Part shown: one piece after another, positions 50,429 to 59,277 of the stretch
Numbering within the stretch: position 1 is the first letter of the stretch
Layout of the letters: each line of letters begins with the position of its first letter
Assembly (NCBI RefSeq): GCF_035918015.1
Contig: NZ_CP109132.1
Span: 1,860,001-1,924,000 of the forward strand
Direction of reading: 5' to 3'
DNA: 64,000 nucleotides
Source: Streptomyces sp. NBC_01754
GTDB lineage: Bacteria > Actinomycetota > Actinomycetes > Streptomycetales > Streptomycetaceae
Translations under genes and position numbers: made by a program
Notes under the pieces: model-generated
Database searches by the model: none
Seen by the model: only the letters and a program-made list of their open reading frames with translations
Told to the model about the DNA's origin: nothing

Positions 50429-51643
50429 TCAGCGCTCCGGCGCCGGGCGACGGCGGGCGCGGAGCCGTACCCGTACCCGTACACCGGCGGCGGAGGGCTC
50501 CGACGACCGGAGCACCGCCGCTGCCGCGAGCGCCGCACCCATCAGCAGGGCGCTCACCCAGACCGGTGCGCGGAAGCCGAGGCCCGCGCCAAGGGCCAGT
50601 CCGCCCAGCCAAGGACCGGTCGCGGCACCCACGTTGAAGGCGGCCGTGGCGAAGGAGCCCGCCAGGGTGGGGGCTTCGGGGGCCTGCTGGAAGACCCGGG
50701 CGATCAGGGCCGTACCCGTGCCGAAGGCGAGCGCACCCTGGAGCAGGACCAGGGCGAGGGCCGCCACCGGATGGCCCGCGGTGAGGGCGAGCGCCGCCCA
50801 GCCGGCCGTCAGCCCCGCCGTACCGAGCCCGATGACCGTCTTCGGGCGGGTGTCGGCCAATCGCCCGGCCAGCGTGACCCCGGCGAACGAGCCCACGCCG
50901 AACAGCGCGAGGACCACGGGAACCCAGCCCGCACCGAGACCGGTGACCCGGGTGACGAGCGGCTCCAGGTAGGAGAACGTGCAGAAGGTCGCCCCCTGCA
51001 CGAGTGCCATCACCAGCAGCGTCAGCAGCAGCCGGGGGCGTACCAGGGCGCTCAGCTCGGTACGGGCACTCAGCAGCGGTACGTCCCGGTCACCGGGCCG
51101 GCCGCCGGGGACGGCCCGCAGCAGTGCGAACGCCGGCGGTACGGACACCAGCGCCACGGCCCAGAACGCCGAGCGCCAGCCCCACAGTTCACCCAGCACC
51201 GCTCCGGCGGGCACCCCCACGACACAGGCGACGGTGACCCCGCCGACGACCACGGCGGTCGCCCGCGCCCGCCGCTCCGGCCCGGCCAGGTCCGTCGCGG
51301 TGACCAACGCCACCGCCCAGAACCCCGCGTTGGCGAACGCGCCCACCACCCGGGTGGCGAGCAGCACCCCGTAGTCGGCGGCCAGGGCGCCGGCGACATG
51401 GACGGCGACGAAGACGCCGAGGAAGAACAGCAGTGCCCGGCGCCGGGGCCAGGCGCGCCCGGTCAGGGCGGTGAGCGGTGCGCCGACCACCATCCCGACC
51501 GCGAACGCCGAGGTCAGCAGTCCGGCTGCGGACAGGGAGACGTGCAGGTCACCGGCGATGTCCGAGAGCAGGCCGGACAGCATGAACTCCGAAGTGCCCT
51601 GGGCGAAGACCGCCAGCCCGAGGACGTGGACAGCGAATGGCAT
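50429..51643 (-). CDS. MFS exporter, DHA1 type, second copy in tandem
   Basis: A 404-residue exporter with 12 helices and the same subfamily features as its downstream neighbour (SEFMLSGLLSDIAGDLHVSL, ALTGRAWPRRRALLFFLGVF). The pair is clearly homologous but diverged, so an old duplication is likely. The ATG at 51643 is used; 34 in-frame upstream codons show no homology. The last 20 residues are Arg-rich (VRVRVRLRARRRPAPER). Its own upstream region carries a 14-bp tandem repeat. Confidence 0.86.
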   Translation of the reverse strand: MPFAVHVLGLAVFAQGTSEFMLSGLLSDIAGDLHVSLSAAGLLTSAFAVGMVVGAPLTALTGRAWPRRRALLFFLGVFVAVHVAGALAADYGVLLATRVVGAFANAGFWAVALVTATDLAGPERRARATAVVVGGVTVACVVGVPAGAVLGELWGWRSAFWAVALVSVPPAFALLRAVPGGRPGDRDVPLLSARTELSALVRPRLLLTLLVMALVQGATFCTFSYLEPLVTRVTGLGAGWVPVVLALFGVGSFAGVTLAGRLADTRPKTVIGLGTAGLTAGWAALALTAGHPVAALALVLLQGALAFGTGTALIARVFQQAPEAPTLAGSFATAAFNVGAATGPWLGGLALGAGLGFRAPVWVSALLMGAALAAAAVLRSSEPSAAGVRVRVRLRARRRPAPER

Positions 51644-51785
51644 GAGTGAGGGACCCCTTGTGCGGAAACCGTCGGAGGAACGAGCGGTGTGCGCGGGGTG
51701 CGGGCCGCGCCCGTCCCGGTGCGCCGGAGCGCGGGACGGCGACACGGTGGAACGCCCGGTGTTCTCACGGGACGTGGGCCCTGGC

Positions 51786-51869
51786 AGGAAGGCCGGGACG
51801 GGAAAGCCCGGACCGGAAGTCCTGGGAAGAGGGTCCCGGGCGGGAGATCCCGAACAGAACGCCGGGCGG
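51786..51869. repeat. Six degenerate 14-bp tandem repeats in a gene-free stretch
   Basis: Consecutive 14-base units such as GGGAAAGCCCGGAC, CGGAAGTCCTGGGA, AGAGGGTCCCGGGC and GGGAGATCCCGAAC, each with internal GGGA/TCCC symmetry. The surrounding 51644-52236 (593 bases) shows no convincing gene. One 24-codon minus-strand reading frame (51944-52018) is present but unsupported. Confidence 0.6.
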
Positions 51870-52236
51870 GAAGGTCGCCCACACCGCCGCGGGATCCGGC
51901 GGCGGTCGACGGCGCGACCGGGGAAGGGCGGTGACCGCTGGGGTCAGAGGCCTTCGGCGTCGCGGATCGGCCACCGGCGGACCGGTGGCCGGAGTCTGTC
52001 GGACTCGGGGCAGGACATGGGCGGGACCCTATCGCATCGCGGGGTACGGGATGTGTCCCGGCGCTTCGCCGGCACGCTGCTGCCGGGCGTCCGGACCTCC
52101 GAGGAGTCCCACCCCCGCGACGGCGACCTCCCCGAGCGCCTCCCGCGAGGAATCGTGCTCCGGAAGGCCCCGGGCCGCCATGTGGGCGTTCACCGACCCG
52201 GCCCCGTACGCCCTCCGCCGACGAGCGTCGCCGCGG

Positions 52237-53262
52237 TCACCACTCGACGCGGGCCGCGATCGGGAGGTGGTCGCTGTCCGTTGCCGGGAGGGTCCAGGAG
52301 GAGAGGGGTTCGACGCCCCTGACCATGATCTGGTCGATCCGCGCCATGGGGAACGCCGCGGGCCAGCTGAAGCCGAAGCCGTTGCCCGCCGCGCCCTGGG
52401 TGGAGCGCATCTGGGCGGTGACGGCGTTCAGGGCGCGGTCGTTCATCGTGCCGTTGAGGTCGCCGAGCAGGACCACCCGTTCGATGGGTTCGTCGGCGAT
52501 CGCCTCACCCAGCGCGTCCGCGCTCTTGTCGCGCTGGGCGGCGGTGAAGCCGGCCTTGATCTTCACGCGTACCGAGGGCAGATGGGCGACGAAGACCGAG
52601 ACGGGACCGTCGGGCGTCTTGACGGTGGACCGCATGGCGCGGGTCCAGCCCAGCTCGATGTCGACCGGACGGGAGTCGTTCAGGGGGTACTTGCTCCACA
52701 GGCCGACCGTCCCCTGCACGGAGTGGTGCGGGTAGTGGCCGGCGAGCGCGTCCTCGTACGCCTTCACCTTGCCGTCGGGGAGTTCCTGGAGGGCCACGAT
52801 GTCCGCGTCCGCCCCGGCGATCTGCTGGGCCGTGCCCGCGGGGTCGGGGTTGCCGGCGTTGACGTTGTGGGTGACGACGGTGAAATCGCCTCCGGTGCCC
52901 GACTTCTCGACGAACAGCAGGCCGCCGAAGAGGTTCAGCCAGACGGCGACCGGCAGGATCAGGGCGATGACGGCCGTCGCCGAGCGGCGGAGCAGTCCGA
53001 GGAGCAGCAGCAGCGGGACGCCGAGCCCGAACCAGGGCAGGAACGTCTCGATGAGGCTGCCGGTGTTGCCGATGCTGTTGGGGATCTTCGCGTGGAGCAC
53101 CATCACCAGCGTCAGAATGACCGCCCACAGGGCGAGGACGATGCCCCGTCGCCAGATGCCCCGATTCGTGGTGAGTCTGTGGCGCAGTGCTCTCAGCCGG
53201 GCGCCGGGCCGCTGCGGGCCCGGGTCGGCGTTCTCGGTTTCCGCCCTGTACGCCTGCACCAT
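52237..53262 (-). CDS. Membrane-anchored endonuclease/exonuclease/phosphatase-family protein
   Basis: A 341-residue protein. Three hydrophobic segments (about 41-60, 72-92 and 95-115) anchor it, then an extracellular EEP catalytic domain follows: VVTHNVNAGN, DIVALQELPDGK (metal-ligand Glu), VVLLGDLNGTMND, and DSDHLPIAARV (catalytic Asp-His). EEP enzymes cleave phosphodiester bonds in nucleic acids or phospholipids. An extracellular location suggests nuclease or phospholipase C/sphingomyelinase-like action. The ATG at 53262 has GAGG nine bases upstream. Confidence 0.88.
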   Translation of the reverse strand: MVQAYRAETENADPGPQRPGARLRALRHRLTTNRGIWRRGIVLALWAVILTLVMVLHAKIPNSIGNTGSLIETFLPWFGLGVPLLLLLGLLRRSATAVIALILPVAVWLNLFGGLLFVEKSGTGGDFTVVTHNVNAGNPDPAGTAQQIAGADADIVALQELPDGKVKAYEDALAGHYPHHSVQGTVGLWSKYPLNDSRPVDIELGWTRAMRSTVKTPDGPVSVFVAHLPSVRVKIKAGFTAAQRDKSADALGEAIADEPIERVVLLGDLNGTMNDRALNAVTAQMRSTQGAAGNGFGFSWPAAFPMARIDQIMVRGVEPLSSWTLPATDSDHLPIAARVEW

Positions 53263-53429
53263 CGCGCTGTCCTCACTGCTTTGCCGTACACATCGCCGCG
53301 CCTCTTGACCCTAGGCGATGGACGAAGCCGATCCCGCCGCCGACGGCGGCCGTTCCCTGATCAGGACGAGCGGAGCGGTGCGGCGGGTTCCTGCGGGACG
53401 GAGCGGACGAGGCCGCTGTGACAGAACGC

Positions 53430-54155
53430 TCACACCGGTCCGGGCGCCGGTTCACCCGCCCCGACCTGCGCTTTCGGGGCGAGTCCCTGGAGCAGAACCT
53501 GGATGACACGGTCCACGAGATCGTCGGGCAGGGGTGCGTCGGGGCGGTGAAGGGTGCGCACCAGCATGGGACCGAGGAACAGGTCGTTCATCAACTCCGT
53601 GTCGAGGTCGCCCCGGAGTTCGCCCGCGTCCACCGCCCGCCGCACGGCGTCCAGCATCGTGGCGCGGCGCGGCGCGATGACGGTGCGGTGGTACTCGGCC
53701 CACAGTTTGGGGTGACTCTTCATCTGGGCGAAGACGTTGTGCAGGAAGACCGAGGAGCGCTGGGCCAGTCCGCGCGTACGGATCGACTCCAGCAACAGGC
53801 GCAGGTCGTCCAGGCCCGCCGTCCCGGAGACGACTGGTTCGGAGGGTTCGAAGGCGCGCAGCACGTCGACGAAGAGCTCCTCCTTGTCGCTCCAGCGGCG
53901 GTAGATGGTGGCCTTGCCGACACCGGCCGTGCGGGCGATGCGCTCGATGGACAGTCCCGCCAGCGGCTCGCCCGCTTCCAGGAGTTCCACGACGGCGTCC
54001 AGGATGGCCCGCTCGGCGGCCGCGCTGCGCGGGCGACCGCGGCGGGGCTCGGGGTCGTGGCTGTGAGCACAGGGGGGATCCTGCGCGTCGCCCTCGGACC
54101 GGGCCGGGCCGTGGCCTCCGGCCGGGTCCTGGGGCGTGTCCTGTGCCGCCTGCAC
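53430..54155 (-). CDS. TetR-family repressor near the EmrB-type exporter
   Basis: A 241-residue TetR regulator. After a 40-residue Asp/Gly/Pro/His-rich N-terminal tail comes the helix-turn-helix (GLSIERIARTAGVGKATIYRRW), then an ordinary C-terminal domain. The start is uncertain: the GTG at 54155 sits eight bases after AGAGG and is preferred, while a GTG at 54164 or an ATG further up is possible. It lies 232 bases downstream of the EmrB-type exporter on the same strand and is the likely repressor binding the palindrome at 56066-56088. Its upstream region has 21-bp repeats. Confidence 0.85.
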   Translation of the reverse strand: MQAAQDTPQDPAGGHGPARSEGDAQDPPCAHSHDPEPRRGRPRSAAAERAILDAVVELLEAGEPLAGLSIERIARTAGVGKATIYRRWSDKEELFVDVLRAFEPSEPVVSGTAGLDDLRLLLESIRTRGLAQRSSVFLHNVFAQMKSHPKLWAEYHRTVIAPRRATMLDAVRRAVDAGELRGDLDTELMNDLFLGPMLVRTLHRPDAPLPDDLVDRVIQVLLQGLAPKAQVGAGEPAPGPV

Positions 54156-54170
54156 GTGGGTCACCTCTCG

Positions 54171-54246
54171 CCGAGCCGTTCGCCGTCGGCCGTCCGTGCC
54201 GGCCGTCATCCGTTCACCGTCGGCCGTCGTCCGTTCGACGTCAGCC
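54171..54246. repeat. 21-bp direct repeats upstream of the TetR gene
   Basis: Two abutting 21-base units at 54205-54225 and 54226-54246 (pattern GTCRTCCGTTCRMCGTCRGCC), with a partial copy at 54171-54191. They lie just upstream of the TetR start, so they could be binding sites or a recent tandem duplication. Confidence 0.55.
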
Positions 54247-54387
54247 GTCCGCCCTCCCCGCACCGTTGTCCGTGCCGGTCACCCGTGATTCTCGCCGACC
54301 GTCCACGGCCGGAGCCAAACGGGCCCGGGGGCGCGGGGCTCCCCCGGCGTGCCGCGGGCCGGGAAAGCCGGGGGCCGGCCCCCGGTG

Positions 54388-56043
54388 TCACTCGGCCGGT
54401 CCGCTCCGTGCCGCCGCGACCCCTTCGGGCCGACGAGCCGTCTCGGGCGCCCCGGGCGCCTCAGGCACCTCAGGCACCTCAGGAGCCTGGGGCGCGCTCG
54501 TCCGGCCCGGCAGGAACAGCCCCACGACGACCGCGCCGATCAGCGCGACCGCGGCCGATCCGAGAGCGGTGACGTGCATGGCCCCGATGAACGCGTCGTT
54601 CGCGGCGGCCACCAGCGGCCGGCCCGCCGGTCCCAGCCGGGCCGCGACGCCGAGCGTCGCCTCGATCGACTCCCCCGCCACGTCCCGGGCGGCGGCCGGG
54701 ACACCGTCGAGGTGCTTCTCGATGTCGCCCCGGTAGACCGTGGAGAGCACCGAGCCGAGTACCGCGATCCCGAGCGCCCCGCCGACCTGGCGGAAGGTGT
54801 TGTTGATGGCCGAGCCGGAGCCCGCGCGTTCGCGGGGCAGGGCCTGCATCACGGCGACGGTGACCGGCGGCATGATGTGCGCCATGCCCGTGCCCTGGAC
54901 GAAGAAGACCACGCACATCACCCAGACGGGTGTGTCCGCGCCGAAGAGCGCGAACGCCGCCAGTCCTGCGGCGACGAGCAGCATGCCCACGGTGCAGACG
55001 GCGCGGGCGCCGAAGCGCTCCACGACCAGCCGGGCGCGCGGCGCGAAGACCATCTGCGCGACGGCCAGCGGCAGGATCAGCAGACCGGACTGCAAGGCAC
55101 TGTAACCGCGCACGCTCTGGAGGTAGAAGGCGGAGAAGAAGGTGACGCCCATCAGCGCGAAGAAGACCAGCGCGATGGCGGCGACGGCGGCGGAGAAGGC
55201 CCGCTTCCGGAAGTACGAGATGTCGATGGACGGGTGGCTGCTGCGCTTCTGGTGCAAGACGAAGACCACCAGCACCAGCAGTCCGCCGATGGACGAGGCG
55301 AGCACCGTCACATCCGTGAAGTCGGCGAGTTCCCCGCCCCGGATGATGCCGTAGACCAGCAGGACCAGGCCGACGACGGACAGCACGACGCCGATCGGGT
55401 CGGCCTTTCCGGGCGCGGGGTCCCTGGAGTCCGGCACGAGGACGGCCATGGCGATCAGCGCGATGGCCACGACGGGCACGTTGACCAGGAAGATCGAGCC
55501 CCACCAGAAGTGCTCGAGGAGCACCCCGCCGGTGATCGGGCCGATCGCGATGCCCAGGCCGACGCTGCCGGCCCAGATGCCGATGGCCTTGGGCTGCTCG
55601 TCGCGCTCGAAGACGTTCATCAGGACGGCGAGGGTGGCGGGCATCACGAACGCCGCGCCGAGGCCCATCAGGGCCCGCCAGGTGATGAGTTCGCCCGGCG
55701 ACGAGGAGAAGGCGGCCAGGGCGGAGGCGAGGCCGAAGACGAGGATGCCGCCCAGCAGGACCTTCTTGCGGCCGATGCGGTCACCGAGCAGCCCCGCCGT
55801 GAACAGCAGTCCGGCGAAGACGAGCGTGTACGAGTTGATCGCCCACTCGAGCTCGCTCTGGGAGGCGCCGATGCCGGTCGGCGCGGGGGTGGCGATCGTC
55901 TTGACCGCGACGTTCAGGATCGAGTTGTCCAGCACGACGATGAGCAGGCTGAACATGAGGACGGCGAGGATCGCCCAGCGTCGGCGGTGGACCGATTCGG
56001 GGACACGGGAGGCGACGGCTGGGGCGCCGGACGGTATGGACAT
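54388..56043 (-). CDS. MFS multidrug exporter, EmrB/QacA (DHA2, 14-helix) type
   Basis: A 551-residue exporter with 14 predicted helices. Signatures are [13 protein letters not shown] in helix 1, the loop motif ([18 protein letters not shown]) and the helix 5 antiporter motif ([14 protein letters not shown]). The C-terminal tail is Pro/Glu/Ala-rich ([18 protein letters not shown]). The ATG at 56043 begins at the family N-terminus; a 69-codon upstream extension runs through the operator and is rejected. A perfect 23-bp palindrome lies just upstream, and a TetR gene follows, forming a repressor-controlled drug-efflux module. Confidence 0.92.
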   Translation of the reverse strand: MSIPSGAPAVASRVPESVHRRRWAILAVLMFSLLIVVLDNSILNVAVKTIATPAPTGIGASQSELEWAINSYTLVFAGLLFTAGLLGDRIGRKKVLLGGILVFGLASALAAFSSSPGELITWRALMGLGAAFVMPATLAVLMNVFERDEQPKAIGIWAGSVGLGIAIGPITGGVLLEHFWWGSIFLVNVPVVAIALIAMAVLVPDSRDPAPGKADPIGVVLSVVGLVLLVYGIIRGGELADFTDVTVLASSIGGLLVLVVFVLHQKRSSHPSIDISYFRKRAFSAAVAAIALVFFALMGVTFFSAFYLQSVRGYSALQSGLLILPLAVAQMVFAPRARLVVERFGARAVCTVGMLLVAAGLAAFALFGADTPVWVMCVVFFVQGTGMAHIMPPVTVAVMQALPRERAGSGSAINNTFRQVGGALGIAVLGSVLSTVYRGDIEKHLDGVPAAARDVAGESIEATLGVAARLGPAGRPLVAAANDAFIGAMHVTALGSAAVALIGAVVVGLFLPGRTSAPQAPEVPEVPEAPGAPETARRPEGVAAARSGPAE

Positions 56044-56065
56044 GGGCACCAGCCTAGGCGGTATT

Positions 56066-56088
56066 CGATACGAGACGGTCTCGTATCG
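56066..56088. promoter_or_regulatory. Perfect 23-bp palindromic operator of the EmrB-type exporter
   Basis: CGATACGAGAC (56066-56076) and its exact complement (56078-56088) flank one central base. It lies 22 bases upstream of the exporter start. Its length, symmetry and position are typical of TetR operators for drug pumps. Confidence 0.8.
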
Positions 56089-56307
56089 GAAGTTTTTACC
56101 CAGGCCCCCCTTCCAAGGCTCTCCCAGGCCCGCTCCCAGCCCCCGCTCCAGGCCCCGCGCCGGGCCCGTACCCGGACCGGACTCAAGCCAGGTCCCCCGC
56201 AGACCGACCGCGGAGCCCACTTCCCCGGAACACCGACGGGATGCCACCATGGAAGGGATCCGGGGACGCCGTCAGGGCGCCTCGAGATGACGAAGGAGCC
56301 GTTGGCC

Positions 56308-57228
56308 ATGTCGCTTCAGGCTGCGCAGAACCAGGCCGCCCCATCCGCCGCCTCCCCCTCCGCGGGCACCCCGCCGCCCCCCACGGGCCCCTCCCCCAGC
56401 TCCGGCAAGGCGCTGTACGGAGGCAAGAGCACCCGCCGTGTCACCGTCCACGACGTCACCGCCGCCACCGAGCGCGGCGAGAAGTGGCCCATGCTCACCG
56501 CCTACGACGCGATGACCGCGTCCGTCTTCGACGAGGCCGGCATCCCGGTCATGCTCGTCGGTGACTCCATGGGCAACTGCCACCTCGGCTACGAGACCAC
56601 CGTGCCCGTCACGATGGACGAGATGACGCTGCTCTCCGCCGCCGTCGTGCGGGGCACCAGGCGCGCGCTCATCGTCGCCGACCTGCCCTTCGGCGCCTAC
56701 CAGGAGGGCCCCGTCCAGGCCCTGCGCAACGCCACCCGGCTGATCAAGGACGCCGGGGTCGGCGCGGTCAAGCTGGAGGGCGGCGAGCGGTCGCACGAAC
56801 AGATCCGTCTGCTGGTCGAGGCCGGCATCCCGGTCATGGGCCACATCGGCCTGACCCCGCAGTCCGTGAACTCCATGGGCTACCGGGTACAGGGCCGCGG
56901 CGAGGAGGCCGCCCAGCAGTTGCTGCGCGACGCCAAGGCGGTGCAGGACGCGGGCGCGTTCGCCGTCGTCCTCGAACTCGTGCCGGCCGAACTGGCCGCC
57001 GAGGTCACCCGCACGCTGCACATCCCGACCGTCGGCATCGGCGCCGGACCGGACACCGACGCCCAGGTGCTGGTCTGGACCGACATGGCCGGTCTGACCG
57101 GCGGCAAGGTGCCGCGCTTCTCCAAGCAGTACGCGAACCTGCGCCAGGTGCTCGGCGACGCGGCGAAGACGTACGCCGAAGAGGTCGTCGGCGGAACGTT
57201 CCCGCAGCCGGAGCACACGTTCCACTGA
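56308..57228 (+). CDS. panB: 3-methyl-2-oxobutanoate hydroxymethyltransferase
   Basis: A 306-residue enzyme, the first step of pantothenate (coenzyme A) synthesis. It transfers a hydroxymethyl group from methylenetetrahydrofolate to 2-oxoisovalerate. Conserved motifs are [40 protein letters not shown] (metal Asp) and [16 protein letters not shown] (active-site Glu), followed by the [14 protein letters not shown] region. The first 45 residues are a Ser/Pro-rich extension not found in most homologues. The ATG at 56308 has AAGGAG nine bases upstream and is preferred over the ATG at 56287. It is monocistronic with its own terminator. Confidence 0.93.
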   Translation: MSLQAAQNQAAPSAASPSAGTPPPPTGPSPSSGKALYGGKSTRRVTVHDVTAATERGEKWPMLTAYDAMTASVFDEAGIPVMLVGDSMGNCHLGYETTVPVTMDEMTLLSAAVVRGTRRALIVADLPFGAYQEGPVQALRNATRLIKDAGVGAVKLEGGERSHEQIRLLVEAGIPVMGHIGLTPQSVNSMGYRVQGRGEEAAQQLLRDAKAVQDAGAFAVVLELVPAELAAEVTRTLHIPTVGIGAGPDTDAQVLVWTDMAGLTGGKVPRFSKQYANLRQVLGDAAKTYAEEVVGGTFPQPEHTFH

Positions 57229-57255
57229 CGCACGACTGACCACTGCCGCACCACC

Positions 57256-57290
57256 GACAGCCCGCCGACTTCCCCCATCGGCGGGCTGTC
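57256..57290 (+). terminator. Terminator of panB
   Basis: Perfect 13-bp stem GACAGCCCGCCGA (57256-57268) with its complement (57278-57290) and a nine-base loop, 27 bases past the panB stop. Confidence 0.85.
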
Positions 57291-57334
57291 GCCCGTCCGG
57301 ACCGGAGCCCGCCGGAAGACCCTCGCAGGGCGCG

Positions 57335-57405
57335 CGTCGGCGGCTGTCGGTAGCTGTCGGCGATATGTCGGTGAGTTGTCGGTGGCGTCTGGTCTCATAG
57401 TGGCC
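57335..57405 (+). promoter_or_regulatory. Helically phased TGTCGG repeats and leaderless promoter of the second ABC exporter
   Basis: CGTCGG at 57335 and TGTCGG at 57345, 57355, 57366 and 57377 recur with spacings of 10, 10, 11 and 11 bases, one DNA turn each. A CATAGT -10 candidate lies at 57396-57401 and the ATG follows at 57406 with no ribosome-binding site. Direct hexamer/heptamer repeats at 11-base spacing next to the -10 are the known binding pattern of SARP regulators, and a SARP gene lies across from this operon. Confidence 0.6.
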
Positions 57406-58419
57406 ATGACGCGAAACGACAAGAACCCCAGGAGCGGCGCCAACGCCGTCGAGGTGCGGGGGCTGGTCAAGCACTACGGCTCGACCAAGGCACTGGACGG
57501 CGTGGACCTCGACGTGCGCGAGGGCACCGTCCTGGGCGTGCTCGGACCCAACGGCGCCGGCAAGACCACGCTCGTACGCTGCCTGTCCACCCTGATCGTG
57601 CCGGACGCCGGACACGCCGTCGTCGCCGGGTACGACGTGGTCAAGCAGCCCCGGCAGCTGCGCCGCACCATAGGCCTGACCGGACAGTACGCCTCGGTGG
57701 ACGAGAAGCTGTCCGGCTGGGAGAACCTGTACATGATCGGGCGGCTGCTCGACCTGCCCCGCAAGACCGCCCGTGCCCGCGCCGACGAGCTGCTGGAACG
57801 CTTCTCCCTCACCGAGGCCGCCAAGCGGCCCGCGATGGACTACTCCGGCGGCATGCGGCGCCGGCTGGACCTGGCGGCGTCCATGATCGGCAGCCCCTCG
57901 GTCCTCTACCTGGACGAGCCGACCACCGGCCTCGACCCCCGTACCCGCAACGAGGTCTGGGACGAGGTGCAGCGCATGGTCGCGGAGGGGGCGACCGTGC
58001 TGCTGACCACCCAGTACATGGAAGAGGCCGAACAACTCGCCAGTGAGCTCACCGTGATCGACAAGGGCCGGATCATCGCCCGCGGCGGTGTGGACGAGCT
58101 CAAGGCCAAGGTGGGCGGCCGCACCCTGCAGATCCGCCCCTCGGACCCCTCCGAGCTGGCCGCCATGGCCCAGGCGCTCCGCGAGGCCGGACTCGACGGT
58201 GTCGCCGGCACGCAGGCCGTACCGGACGAGGGCCTGCTCTACGTGCCCATCCTCAGCGACGAACAGCTGACCGCCGTCATCGGGCTGCTCGGCACCCGGG
58301 GCTTCTCCCTCGCCCACGTCGCCACCGCACTGCCCAGCCTGGACGAGGTGTTCCTGGCGATCACCGGCGAGAAGACCTCGCACCCCACCGACACGATCCC
58401 CGAGGAGGTCGCCGCATGA
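57406..58419 (+). CDS. ABC transporter ATP-binding protein, DrrA type
   Basis: A 337-residue drug-type ABC ATPase. Walker A is GPNGAGKTT, the Q-loop is GLTGQYASVDEKLSGWENL, the signature is YSGGMRRRLDLA, and Walker B is LYLDEPTTGLDPR. The C-terminal DrrA domain follows (GGVDELKAKVGGRTLQIRP). It is close to the daunorubicin-resistance family and differs in detail from the ATPase at 2208-3224. The ATG at 57406 is at the family start. It overlaps the permease by four bases (ATGA). Confidence 0.93.
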   Translation: MTRNDKNPRSGANAVEVRGLVKHYGSTKALDGVDLDVREGTVLGVLGPNGAGKTTLVRCLSTLIVPDAGHAVVAGYDVVKQPRQLRRTIGLTGQYASVDEKLSGWENLYMIGRLLDLPRKTARARADELLERFSLTEAAKRPAMDYSGGMRRRLDLAASMIGSPSVLYLDEPTTGLDPRTRNEVWDEVQRMVAEGATVLLTTQYMEEAEQLASELTVIDKGRIIARGGVDELKAKVGGRTLQIRPSDPSELAAMAQALREAGLDGVAGTQAVPDEGLLYVPILSDEQLTAVIGLLGTRGFSLAHVATALPSLDEVFLAITGEKTSHPTDTIPEEVAA

Positions 58420-59267
58420 GCACGACGACTCTGACGCCCGCCCCCACCGGTTCCGCACCCGTGAGGGCCGCGCTCGGCGGGGAGGGCCGGATCGGCCTGC
58501 GCGCCAACCTCCGGCACATCGGCGCACTGGTACGACGCAACGCGCTCCAGATCAAGAAGGATCCGGAGTCGATGTTCGACGTCCTGCTGATGCCGATCGT
58601 CTTCACCCTGCTCTTCGTCTACGTCTTCGGCGGGTCGGTGGGCGGAAGCCTGGGCGGTGACCGGCAGGACTACCTCAACTACCTGGTACCCGGCCTGATG
58701 GCGATGATGGGCATGAACATCGCCTCGGCGGTCGGCACCGGTGTCAACGACGACTTCCGCAAGGGAGTCATGGACCGGTTCCGTACGATGCCGATCGCCC
58801 GTTCATCGGTGCTGATCGCGAAGATAGTGGTCGAACTCGGCCGCATGATGGTCGCCATCGTCATCCTGCTCGGCATGGGCTTCGCGCTCGGCATGAGCCT
58901 GGGGACCTCGGTGGGGGGCCTGCTCGCGGCGGTCGCCCTGGCCGCGGTGTTCGGGGCGGCCATCATGTGGATCTTCATCCTGCTGGGACTGTCCATGAAG
59001 ACGGCACAGTCGGTCCAGGGAGTGGGCTTCCTCGTGCTGATGCCCCTTCAGTTCGGCTCGTCCATCTTCGCCCCGACGAAGACGATGCCCGGCTGGCTCC
59101 AGACGTTCACCGACTACAACCCGCTGTCCAACCTGGCGGACGCGGCGCGTGGCCTGATGATGGGCGGCCCGGTCGCCCAATCGGTGTGGGTGACCCTCGC
59201 CTGGGCCGTGGGCATCACCGCGGTGGTGGCGCCGGTCGCGGTGAGCAAGTTCCGCAAGAAGACCTGA
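58416..59267 (+). CDS. ABC-2 type permease, DrrB type
   Basis: A 283-residue membrane protein with six helices and the ABC-2 pattern (NPLSNLADAARGLMMGG, about 225-245). The cytoplasmic N-tail of about 35 residues precedes a long loop with MFDVLLMPIVFTLLFVYVFGG as the first helix. With the preceding ATPase it forms an exporter for a lipophilic compound. Its stop is 10 bases from that of the SARP gene, which points toward it from the other strand. Confidence 0.92.
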   Translation: MSTTTLTPAPTGSAPVRAALGGEGRIGLRANLRHIGALVRRNALQIKKDPESMFDVLLMPIVFTLLFVYVFGGSVGGSLGGDRQDYLNYLVPGLMAMMGMNIASAVGTGVNDDFRKGVMDRFRTMPIARSSVLIAKIVVELGRMMVAIVILLGMGFALGMSLGTSVGGLLAAVALAAVFGAAIMWIFILLGLSMKTAQSVQGVGFLVLMPLQFGSSIFAPTKTMPGWLQTFTDYNPLSNLADAARGLMMGGPVAQSVWVTLAWAVGITAVVAPVAVSKFRKKT

Positions 59268-59277
59268 TCACCGCGGG

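Noticed and set aside
51944..52018. 24-codon minus-strand reading frame starting MSCPESDRLRPP
   Set aside because: It has no ribosome-binding site, no homology I recognise, and chance open frames of this size are common in GC-rich DNA.
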